From JBBRMY01 sp038230595 (GTDB lineage Bacteria > Bacteroidota > Ignavibacteria > Tepidaquicellales > Tepidaquicellaceae): a stretch of 7,654 nucleotides of DNA. Shown in pieces: positions 1-5,273 of the stretch. The notes under the pieces were generated by a model that was given only the letters and a program-made list of their open reading frames with translations, was not told the origin of the DNA and made no database searches. How positions within the stretch are numbered: position 1 is the first letter of the stretch; every line of letters begins with the position of its first letter. The stretch spans positions 1 to 7,654 of the forward strand of contig JBBRMY010000121.1 in NCBI GenBank assembly GCA_038230595.1, written 5' to 3'. The translations under genes were made by a program, and so were the position numbers.

Positions 1-192
1 ATTGACAGATGTATTTGCTACAACAGAACATTTGAAGAATTGAAAAAAATAATGCAGGATAAAGGCTTGAATAGTATTGAAGAACTGCAAAATGCAATAG
101 ATGTAAGTAAGAACTGTAAGCTGTGCAGACCGTACATAAAGAAGATGATCGAGAGCGGACAAACCGTTTTCACTGAAATAATAAATGAATAA
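1..192 (+). CDS. BFD-type [2Fe-2S]-binding protein, 3' part (5' end outside window)
   Basis: The frame is open from the first base to TAA at 190-192 and gives 63 residues, with no start codon in the window. Four cysteines at visible residues 4, 6, 39 and 42 form C-x-C-x32-C-x2-C. This is the cluster-binding pattern of the BFD-like [2Fe-2S] family (bacterioferritin-associated ferredoxin, and the BFD domains of nitrite reductases and other oxidoreductases). The C-terminal RPYIKKMI-type helix after the last CxxC also fits. The family module is about 60 residues, so nearly the whole domain is present. It could be a small stand-alone ferredoxin-like protein or the C-terminal domain of a larger oxidoreductase, which the window cannot decide. 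The probable role is electron transfer in the cytoplasm; its partner is unknown. The lipoprotein gene starts 3 bp after the stop, suggesting co-transcription. Confidence 0.8.
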   Translation: MDRCICYNRTFEELKKIMQDKGLNSIEELQNAIDVSKNCKLCRPYIKKMIESGQTVFTEIINE

Positions 193-195
193 ATA

Positions 196-1242
196 ATGCA
201 AAAAAATATTTTCAAACTAATATTGTTAATTTCCTTTTCATGCTTTGTTGCGTCATGTTCTCGCGATGGAATTATAAATCCGGTAACTCCGTCCTCTGCG
301 GGAATTCATGGAGCTTATATTGTTTCCGGAGGAACATTCAGTACTCAGGCAGGACTTTCATTTTATGATTTCAGAACCGGTAATTATACAATCAATTTAT
401 TCAATCCCGGGAATCCCAATTTTCTCGCAGATGGATTTTTGATAAGTAATACGAGCTTCTTTTTAACTTCTCAAGGAGAACTTGGTTTGGGTACTGTTTA
501 TAAGTTGGATTCAATCGGTACAGTTCTGACAAGTAATTCTGTAAATTCATTCCCAACCGGAATAGCGAATGTCTTTGATAAGTTATATATAACAACTCCT
601 TATGATTCTTCAGTAACAATATTGAATTCAGGCTCGCTGGCATTTATAAAAAAAATAAGCATCGGCTCTGCTCCGCAGGAAATAATAAGTTATTCTACTA
701 AAGTATTCGTCTGTAATTCTCAATTCCTGAGTTCCTCATCTGAAAACAAATTAACTGTTATTGATGCAAACTCGGATTCTGTTATAAAAAAGATTTCGTT
801 AGCCGGTGATCCGACTTCATTAGCGCTCTCAAATGATAATCAGATACTTGTTGGGTGCAGAAAAGCAATAAATGCAGTGTTATATAAAATTAATCCATTT
901 TCATTAACTGTTTCGGATTCTATTATAATACCAAATGGATTTGTATCAGATATTTCAGTTGACAGAAGCACTGAAAATATTTATTTCATTCAGGATGCAG
1001 TGCATATTGCAAGCCTTGATTTCATTTCAAGAAATGTAATTAACGTAATGACAGTAAGCGATCCGGGGGCAGTTATCAGTAGCTATGCTTTTGACTATGA
1101 AGCAAGAAAGCATTGTTTAGGCGCTTCATATACGATAATGGAAGGCGGCAGGTTTTTTGTCTATAGCATTACAGGGAATCTTGAAAAAACATTTGACACA
1201 TTTGCGAACCCGGGTAGAATTGTTATTAAAAATTCTTTTTAA
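196..1242 (+). CDS. Lipoprotein with YncE/YVTN-like beta-propeller
   Basis: This 348-aa protein begins with a lipoprotein signal: a basic start (MQKNIFK), a hydrophobic stretch at residues 8-19, and a lipobox V18-A19-S20 before Cys21. It should be lipidated and exported. The rest is beta-rich with repeated blades. Two neighbouring copies of the pattern IKKIS(I/L) - G..P - short strand, near residues 152-175 and 196-220, resemble YVTN/YncE-type seven-bladed propellers. In that family such blades serve as protein- or ligand-binding scaffolds, and no catalytic residues are recognisable. The ATG is preferred because it gives an intact signal peptide and lies 3 bp after the previous stop. There is no Shine-Dalgarno. 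The next gene's open frame continues in the same reading frame directly after this TAA. The fold assignment is by pattern only, and the ligand is unknown. Confidence 0.75.
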   Translation: MQKNIFKLILLISFSCFVASCSRDGIINPVTPSSAGIHGAYIVSGGTFSTQAGLSFYDFRTGNYTINLFNPGNPNFLADGFLISNTSFFLTSQGELGLGTVYKLDSIGTVLTSNSVNSFPTGIANVFDKLYITTPYDSSVTILNSGSLAFIKKISIGSAPQEIISYSTKVFVCNSQFLSSSSENKLTVIDANSDSVIKKISLAGDPTSLALSNDNQILVGCRKAINAVLYKINPFSLTVSDSIIIPNGFVSDISVDRSTENIYFIQDAVHIASLDFISRNVINVMTVSDPGAVISSYAFDYEARKHCLGASYTIMEGGRFFVYSITGNLEKTFDTFANPGRIVIKNSF

Positions 1243-1254
1243 TCTCAAATATAT

Positions 1255-2262
1255 ATTATCACTAATTCAGAGAAATATAATTTTTTAGAATATCCCGAAG
1301 ATCTCGAACTTATTGGTATTGAGTCTCCTCCTGATACTCTAAAAATATTTATTGAAGACAAAGCTATCTTTGGAATAGACGAAATTTTAAAAAGCGATAC
1401 TTCAATTGAGCTTGGAGGTGTGCTGACCGGGAATGTTTATGCTGATCAGAAAGGACAAAGCTTTATCCTTATTAAAAATTTTATTATTGCAAAGCATTCA
1501 AGTTCAACATTGTCACGGCTAACGTTTACACATGAAACATGGGAATTCATAAATAATAAGATCGAAAAAGATTTTCCGGAACAGAAAATACTTGGGTGGT
1601 TTCATTCACATCCCGGACATTCTGTTTTTCTTTCGGGGTATGATCTTTTTATCCAGGAAAATTTTTTCAATCTTCCGTATATGATAGCCTATGTTTTTGA
1701 TCCTATAATAAATGACAAAGGCTTTTTTTACTGGAATGAAAATAAGATCGAAAAGGCATCAGGATATTATAAATACTACACTGATAAAAAAAAAGTTGTT
1801 GAAAATATAGTTCTTAATCCAATATATTCTAAAGCAGATATGGATCAAAACACTGAACTTAAGAAAAATAACAAAGTGAACCGAAACGTTCTCTTGTTCA
1901 CAATGTTTCTTTTCAATTTACTAATGACATTCTGGCTGTATGTGAAGGTAAACAGACTTGATGAACTTAGGAATGAGAACAGTGATTTAAAGGACAGACT
2001 TGAACACCTTAAAATTGAGAATGGAAAGCTTAGCAGTAAGCTGGACAATTTTATTTCACAGCTTGAAAATAATCCCACATCAAAAAACAGTTCTGGAAAT
2101 ATAACTTATACAGTAAAGCCCGGTGATACGATGAAAAAAATTGCTTTTCAGTTTTACAAAGACGAAAAACAGGCAGTTATGCTTTTAAAAGCAAACAACA
2201 TGAAAGAAGATGGAGAAGTTACTCCGGGATTAATATTACAGATACCAAGGCTTACAGAATGA
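1255..2262 (+). CDS. JAMM/MPN (JAB) metallopeptidase - TM - coiled coil - LysM protein; start codon uncertain
   Basis: A JAB1/MPN/Mov34 metalloprotease domain carries a full JAMM signature: Glu at codon 1408 in IELGGVLTG, then H-S-H-P (His codons 1603 and 1609), Ser 1633 and Asp 1642. This gives E...HxHPx7SxxD, the zinc site of isopeptidases that cleave ubiquitin-like conjugates. Next come a membrane helix (about 1885-1950), a Glu/Lys/Leu-rich coiled coil (1951-2070) and a LysM domain (2101-2250, starting ITYTVKPGDT) that normally binds peptidoglycan. Basic residues before the helix suggest the JAMM domain is cytoplasmic and LysM periplasmic (inference). The first conventional start is GTG 1420, but it removes the catalytic Glu, the first strand and the first helix. 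The frame is open back to 1243 with protein-like sequence, so the start lies upstream. ATT 1255 is a provisional choice, and ATT 1312 or 1318 are alternatives. The 3' end overlaps the E2-like gene by 4 bp (ATGA). Confidence 0.82.
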   Translation: MITNSEKYNFLEYPEDLELIGIESPPDTLKIFIEDKAIFGIDEILKSDTSIELGGVLTGNVYADQKGQSFILIKNFIIAKHSSSTLSRLTFTHETWEFINNKIEKDFPEQKILGWFHSHPGHSVFLSGYDLFIQENFFNLPYMIAYVFDPIINDKGFFYWNENKIEKASGYYKYYTDKKKVVENIVLNPIYSKADMDQNTELKKNNKVNRNVLLFTMFLFNLLMTFWLYVKVNRLDELRNENSDLKDRLEHLKIENGKLSSKLDNFISQLENNPTSKNSSGNITYTVKPGDTMKKIAFQFYKDEKQAVMLLKANNMKEDGEVTPGLILQIPRLTE

Positions 2263-2831
2263 ATATGAACCCAAGACAAAGAAGGCTTAAAGCTGATTTT
2301 GAAAAGATAAGAGATGAATTTTCAGATCATAAATATATCAGCTTTCAATACGAAGAGAATATTACCGGAGTGCCTGAAAAATATTTCTTTTATTATCACG
2401 GTTTAAAAAGTATTCAGATCACTCAGGATAAAACAAGTGAGGGTTCGAAAAATAAAAGAGCAGAAATAATTTCTGAGCATAAGATAGAAATATATCTTCA
2501 CATTGATTACCCAAGAGTAAAACCGGCTGCTTTTATACTTACTCCATTATTCCACCCGAATTTTCGTTATGCGCCTCCCCATGATATCTGCATAGGAGAT
2601 TACTGGGCATCAGGAGAAACTCTTGTAGATATTGTTTATCAGATAGGAGAGCTGATCATGTATCAGGCTTATAATATTAAAAGTCCTTTGAATGGTATTG
2701 CAGCAAAGTGGGCACGGGAAAATCCTGACCTTCTTCCTCTTGATAACACAGTAATCAGAAAACCTGATCCGGAAATAAAGCTATCGGGCTATGCTGATCC
2801 TGACAGAGAAATTAATATTGATCTGTTGTAA
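2259..2831 (+). CDS. Ubiquitin-conjugating enzyme E2-like (UBC-fold) protein
   Basis: This 190-aa protein reads like an E2. It has a basic N-terminal helix (residues 5-21), then strands ending in IEIYLHIDYP (76-85), the core P-x-TPLFHPN with H99-P100-N101, and D-I-C111-I-G, where Cys111 is the candidate catalytic cysteine. It continues with W116, a helix D124-Q136 and an SPLN stretch (142-145) resembling the E2 DPL segment, then AAKWARENP. In eukaryotic E2s the HPN Asn supports transfer and the Cys carries the modifier as a thioester. Here the HPN-to-Cys spacing is 10 residues, against 8 in UbcH5-type E2s. No RING, E1 or modifier domain is attached. The ATGA overlap with the JAMM gene implies translational coupling, and AAGG eight bases before ATG is a weak RBS. 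A second Met at codon 3 is an alternative start. Activity and partners are inferred; the fold call is strong. Confidence 0.8.
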   Translation: MNMNPRQRRLKADFEKIRDEFSDHKYISFQYEENITGVPEKYFFYYHGLKSIQITQDKTSEGSKNKRAEIISEHKIEIYLHIDYPRVKPAAFILTPLFHPNFRYAPPHDICIGDYWASGETLVDIVYQIGELIMYQAYNIKSPLNGIAAKWARENPDLLPLDNTVIRKPDPEIKLSGYADPDREINIDLL

Positions 2832-2859
2832 AATTTGAAATTATAAATTCGAATTTCTT

Positions 2860-3375
2860 ATGATAATAAAATTTAACGATATTTCCCCTGACATCGATAC
2901 CTCAGTTTTTATTGCAGATGGAGTATTTATTTCCGGTAATGTAAAGATCGGTAAAAATTCCAGTGTCTGGTTTAATTCTGTTGTAAGAGGAGATGTTAAT
3001 TTTATTAAGATAGGTGAGAACACAAATATTCAGGATCTATCTATGCTGCATATTTCCGGCGGAAGATCTCCGCTTCTGATAGGTGATTATATAACTATAG
3101 GTCACAGATGTATTGTACATGGCTGTAAAGTTAATAATAATGTATTGATCGGAATGGGTTCAATAATTCTTGACGATGCGGAAATTGGTTCGAACTCCAT
3201 TGTTGCTGCCGGTTCTGTGGTAAAAGAGCGGATGAAGATACCCGAAAATGTTTTAGTCGCCGGAGTTCCGGCAAAAATTATGAGAGACATTACTGAAGAA
3301 GAGATCATTAAGATTCGGAAAAGTGCAGAAGGTTATTCCGAACTTGCAAAAAAGTATAAACAGGATAATAAATAA
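2860..3375 (+). CDS. Gamma-class carbonic anhydrase-like hexapeptide-repeat protein (YrdA/PaaY type)
   Basis: This 171-aa protein consists of left-handed beta-helix hexapeptide repeats (such as ISGNVKIG, SVWFNSVVRGDV and VLIGMG) followed by a C-terminal helix from about residue 145. The family landmarks VVRGDV, NIQD, IGHRCIVHGC and VAGVPAKIMRDI are all present. His64, His82 and His87 match the three zinc ligands of gamma-carbonic anhydrases. In the family these proteins are trimers with metal sites between subunits. Some hydrate CO2, while many YrdA-like members have no demonstrated activity, so the substrate is uncertain. The length is normal. The gene begins 28 bp after the E2-like gene on the same strand and may be read through from it, without a visible Shine-Dalgarno. 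A functional tie to the JAMM/E2 pair is not apparent. Confidence 0.88.
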   Translation: MIIKFNDISPDIDTSVFIADGVFISGNVKIGKNSSVWFNSVVRGDVNFIKIGENTNIQDLSMLHISGGRSPLLIGDYITIGHRCIVHGCKVNNNVLIGMGSIILDDAEIGSNSIVAAGSVVKERMKIPENVLVAGVPAKIMRDITEEEIIKIRKSAEGYSELAKKYKQDNK

Positions 3376-3450
3376 AGCTTTGAAGTAATTTTTATTTTCT
3401 GAACAATTTCTCTAAATCTACACTTGAAACTCAGATAATTAGCCTTATTT

Positions 3451-3478
3451 TTGATTATATGTTTATTTTTAATATAAT
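3451..3478 (+). promoter_or_regulatory. Predicted sigma70-like promoter of the cold-shock gene
   Basis: TTGATT (3451-3456) and TATAAT (3473-3478) are separated by 16 bases, close to the sigma70 consensus. Transcription would begin near 3485 and give a 5' leader of about 105 nt. Long leaders are typical of cold-shock mRNAs. The region is A+T-rich, so chance matches are possible, but the consensus -10 with near-ideal spacing in the right place is good evidence. Confidence 0.5.
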
Positions 3479-3495
3479 ATTCCCTAATTTTAAGC

Positions 3496-3571
3496 AGCAT
3501 AGACCGTTTATTGCGTTTCAGAGCTACTTTTAAATGTATTTGTCTATGTTAATGCTTTGAAATGAGTAGAC
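3496..3571 (+). promoter_or_regulatory. Possible alternative-pairing RNA leader of the cold-shock gene
   Basis: Within the predicted leader, CATAGAC (3498-3504) is complementary to GTCTATG (3542-3548); one G-U and one A-U pair extend this to 9 pairs. The same GTCTA segment (3542-3546) can instead pair with TAGAC at 3567-3571, just before the Shine-Dalgarno. The two pairings exclude each other, as a temperature-responsive or self-regulating leader would require. This comes from reading complementarity only; no energies were computed. Confidence 0.3.
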
Positions 3572-3578
3572 TTTTAAT

Positions 3579-3584
3579 GGAGGT
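3579..3584 (+). promoter_or_regulatory. Strong Shine-Dalgarno of the cold-shock gene
   Basis: GGAGGT lies 6 bases before the ATG at 3591. No other gene start visible in the window has a comparable site, so it stands out in a genome that appears to initiate mostly without Shine-Dalgarno pairing. It also fixes the start codon. Confidence 0.75.
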
Positions 3585-3590
3585 TCAAAA

Positions 3591-3803
3591 ATGCCAAAAG
3601 GCAAAGTAAAATGGTTTGACGCCAAAAAAGGTTACGGATTTGTAACAACAGAGAATGATGGTGATGTTTTTGTACACTACTCTGACATCGAAACTTCTCA
3701 ATCATACAAGACTCTGGAAGAAGGAGTTGACGTAGAATATGAGTTAGTAGAAGATCAAAGAGGCAAAAAAGCAGCCAACGTAAAGCCTGTTAATGCATCT
3801 TAA
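3591..3803 (+). CDS. Cold-shock domain protein (CspA family)
   Basis: This 70-aa single cold-shock domain protein has the standard length. It has the family N-terminus (GKVKWFDAKKGYGFV), RNP1 at K13-GYGFV-18 and RNP2 at V26-FVHYS-31, and the typical C-terminal GKKAANVKP. These OB-fold proteins bind single-stranded RNA and DNA through the aromatic residues of RNP1 and RNP2, and act as RNA chaperones. RNP2 has Tyr30 where many members have Phe, a conservative change. The gene forms its own transcription unit, with a promoter and long leader upstream and a terminator 35 bp downstream. Whether it is cold-induced or constitutive cannot be read from the sequence, although the leader suggests post-transcriptional control. 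Confidence 0.95.
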   Translation: MPKGKVKWFDAKKGYGFVTTENDGDVFVHYSDIETSQSYKTLEEGVDVEYELVEDQRGKKAANVKPVNAS

Positions 3804-3837
3804 TTACCTTGGATTGTATCGCTGGATCTTAGTCATT

Positions 3838-3871
3838 AACCCTAATTGATTATTTCAGTTAGGGTTTTTTT
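3838..3871 (+). terminator. Rho-independent terminator after the cold-shock gene
   Basis: AACCCTAATTGA (3838-3849) pairs with TCAGTTAGGGTT (3855-3866), giving a 12-bp stem with one G-U pair and a 5-base loop. It runs directly into a T tract (3865-3871). The position just after the csp stop and the shape are textbook. It separates the csp unit from the next operon. Confidence 0.9.
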
Positions 3872-3907
3872 AAATCAGTATAGATATCCCTCTCATAAAA
3901 TAATATT

Positions 3908-4336
3908 ATGAATTTAAGATCAGAGCTAAATAAGATCGAAGAGCTTTTAGGAGTGAAATTTTCTGAAAATGAAAGAACACTTTCATTAAAGATCATGAAC
4001 CTTAAAAATAATTCGCCAATAAGCATCGATGTGGATTTCGAGGAATCAGTCAGTCCGGAAGAAGAGCACTGCTTAGTTTCGGTTTATACAAATAACTGTC
4101 ACTTGCAATTACAGAATTGCAATAAAATTATCGTCAGCAGTATGCTGGAAGAAATGATCTTTGTTTCAGAATCAGGAAATTTTATTTCCGGAATGATCAT
4201 CTCAAAGCAGGGTGATTGCTCACTTTATTCTAACGTTGATAAAAAAACTTTATCGTCTGATTTTACTACTCTCTCATCAGAAAAGCTTTTATCTGCAATA
4301 GCGCTTTCAGTAACTGAAATGGATATATCGAATTGA
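3908..4336 (+). CDS. Conserved-looking hypothetical protein upstream of ybeY
   Basis: I do not recognise this 142-aa protein. It is acidic, has no signal peptide or membrane helix, and should be cytoplasmic. The N-terminus is helical (NLRSELNKIEELLGV), the middle (residues 24-110) alternates short strands with four scattered cysteines (55, 64, 71, 104) that form no clear metal motif, and a final helix starts near residue 123. Its stop overlaps the TTG start of ybeY (TTGA), so it is coupled to ybeY and heads the ybeY-smg-topA operon. It begins 37 bp after the csp terminator, so its promoter must lie in that short gap or within the terminator region; I could not identify one. The overlap and ordinary codon use argue that it is a real gene. 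Confidence 0.7.
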   Translation: MNLRSELNKIEELLGVKFSENERTLSLKIMNLKNNSPISIDVDFEESVSPEEEHCLVSVYTNNCHLQLQNCNKIIVSSMLEEMIFVSESGNFISGMIISKQGDCSLYSNVDKKTLSSDFTTLSSEKLLSAIALSVTEMDISN

Positions 4337-4767
4337 TACGCTTCTTTTTTAAAAAGAAAGCTGAGTTTAACGGTGATGAATTATCCGATTTTAAACGAAC
4401 TGTAAAAGAAATTGCAAACGATATCGCAGCAAAAGAAAAAGCAGATATAAAAGATATCAGCTTAATATTCTGCAGTGATAAGTTTATAAGAAATATAAAT
4501 GTTCAATATCTCGGTCATGATTATGAAACTGATATAATCACGTTTCATGATGAAGATGACGAAGGAAGAATAGAAAGTGATATTTTTATATCTATAGATA
4601 CCGTCGCATTTAATGCAGTAAAGTTCAAAGCGGGATTTAAAAACGAGTTATACAGGGTGATAATTCATGGAATACTTCACCTTTGCGGATATAAGGATAA
4701 AAGCTCAGCAGACAGAAAAATTATGAAGAGAAAAGAAAATCAATATTTGAAATTAATTAACAGTTAA
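4333..4767 (+). CDS. ybeY: Endoribonuclease YbeY (rRNA maturation factor)
   Basis: This 144-aa UPF0054/YbeY protein carries FCSDKFIRNIN, the HDYETDIITF block, SDIFISIDT and the metal motif H112-GIL-H116-LCGYK-D122. YbeY is a metal-dependent single-strand endoribonuclease involved in 16S rRNA 3'-end maturation and 70S ribosome quality control. The classical motif is H-x3-H-x5-H; here the third ligand position is Asp122. I recall Asp in the same place in Bacteroidota homologues, so this is probably a lineage form and not a defect. The start is TTG at 4333. The only frame upstream of it is closed by TGA at 4315, and no ATG gives a full N-terminus. It overlaps the preceding gene by 4 bp and the smg gene by 1 bp (TAATG), so all three are probably translated together. 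Confidence 0.93.
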   Translation: MIRFFFKKKAEFNGDELSDFKRTVKEIANDIAAKEKADIKDISLIFCSDKFIRNINVQYLGHDYETDIITFHDEDDEGRIESDIFISIDTVAFNAVKFKAGFKNELYRVIIHGILHLCGYKDKSSADRKIMKRKENQYLKLINS

Positions 4768-5222
4768 TGCAGGAAAAAATAATAGAAATAATAGTACATA
4801 TATTAAGTGAGATAAAGAACAGCAAGCATATACATGAACTTGATCTGAATACATTAAAAGGTGAAGGATATACAGATGCGGAAATAAATTCAGCTTTTGC
4901 CTGGCTGTATTCAAAGATTGATGCAGGTGAAAGTCTTTTTGTTGAAAGCAAAAAATTAAACAAGTCACATAGATTTTTTCATAAATCCGAAAAAAATATC
5001 TTAACACTCGAAGCGATCGGCTATCTTATTCAGCTTAAAGAGCTGAATATTATTTCCGACCTGGACGAAGAAGTAATTCTTGATAAGATCTTTTTTCTCG
5101 GCTATCAGAAAGCAGATATAGGTGAAATAAAGCTTATAGTTGCCTCACTTATATTTAACCTCGAAGACAAATCAGACATTTTAGGGCGTCTTATCCTTCA
5201 GAACAATGAAACTGTGAACTGA
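4767..5222 (+). CDS. smg: DUF494/Smg family protein
   Basis: This 151-aa protein matches the Smg/DUF494 family in length (E. coli Smg is about 157 aa) and layout. It starts with an N-terminal helix (IIEIIVHIL) and a segment L..EGYTDAEINSAFAWLYSKI (near residues 30-51) that parallels LTDAGFDREDIYNALLWL in E. coli Smg. Further on are LTLEAIGYLIQLKELNIISDLDEEVILDKIFFL and a final helix LIVASLIFNLED. The family function is not established; in E. coli smg also lies just upstream of topA. The gene starts inside the ybeY stop codon (TAATG) and ends 51 bp before topA. Nothing looks truncated. It is predicted to be cytoplasmic and entirely helical. Confidence 0.85.
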   Translation: MQEKIIEIIVHILSEIKNSKHIHELDLNTLKGEGYTDAEINSAFAWLYSKIDAGESLFVESKKLNKSHRFFHKSEKNILTLEAIGYLIQLKELNIISDLDEEVILDKIFFLGYQKADIGEIKLIVASLIFNLEDKSDILGRLILQNNETVN

Positions 5223-5273
5223 AAAATTTCGTTCTAAACTTAGCAGTACAAATACCAAATTTCAAATCAGAAA

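Larger units (their letters stand above)
3376..3590. other. Intergenic leader region upstream of the cold-shock gene
   Basis: These 215 bp contain no plausible gene. They hold a sigma70-like promoter (3451-3478), a predicted leader of roughly 100 nt with alternative hairpins (3496-3571), and a strong Shine-Dalgarno (3579-3584). I see no convincing hairpin-plus-T-tract terminator after the carbonic anhydrase-like gene, so some readthrough into the leader is possible. Confidence 0.6.

Noticed and set aside
1420..2262. GTG 1420 as the true start of the JAMM gene
   Set aside because: It would remove the catalytic Glu and the first strand and helix of the domain, and the GGAG before it is only about 2 bases away, too close to work as a Shine-Dalgarno.
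196..2262. A single lipoprotein-JAMM fusion broken by the TAA at 1240
   Set aside because: The lipoprotein would be exported while the JAMM domain is probably cytoplasmic, and the JAMM protein has its own membrane helix. Two genes is the simpler reading, though readthrough cannot be fully excluded.
2845..2856. Perfect 12-bp palindrome AAATTCGAATTT before the carbonic anhydrase-like gene
   Set aside because: It is short, almost entirely A+T and has no loop or T tract. It could be an operator but is readily expected by chance in such A+T-rich DNA.
4753..5007. Minus-strand open frames opposite smg, topA and other genes
   Set aside because: They are antisense to well-supported genes, show no recognisable domains, and are rich in Phe, Leu and Ser as expected from the reverse of A-rich coding DNA.
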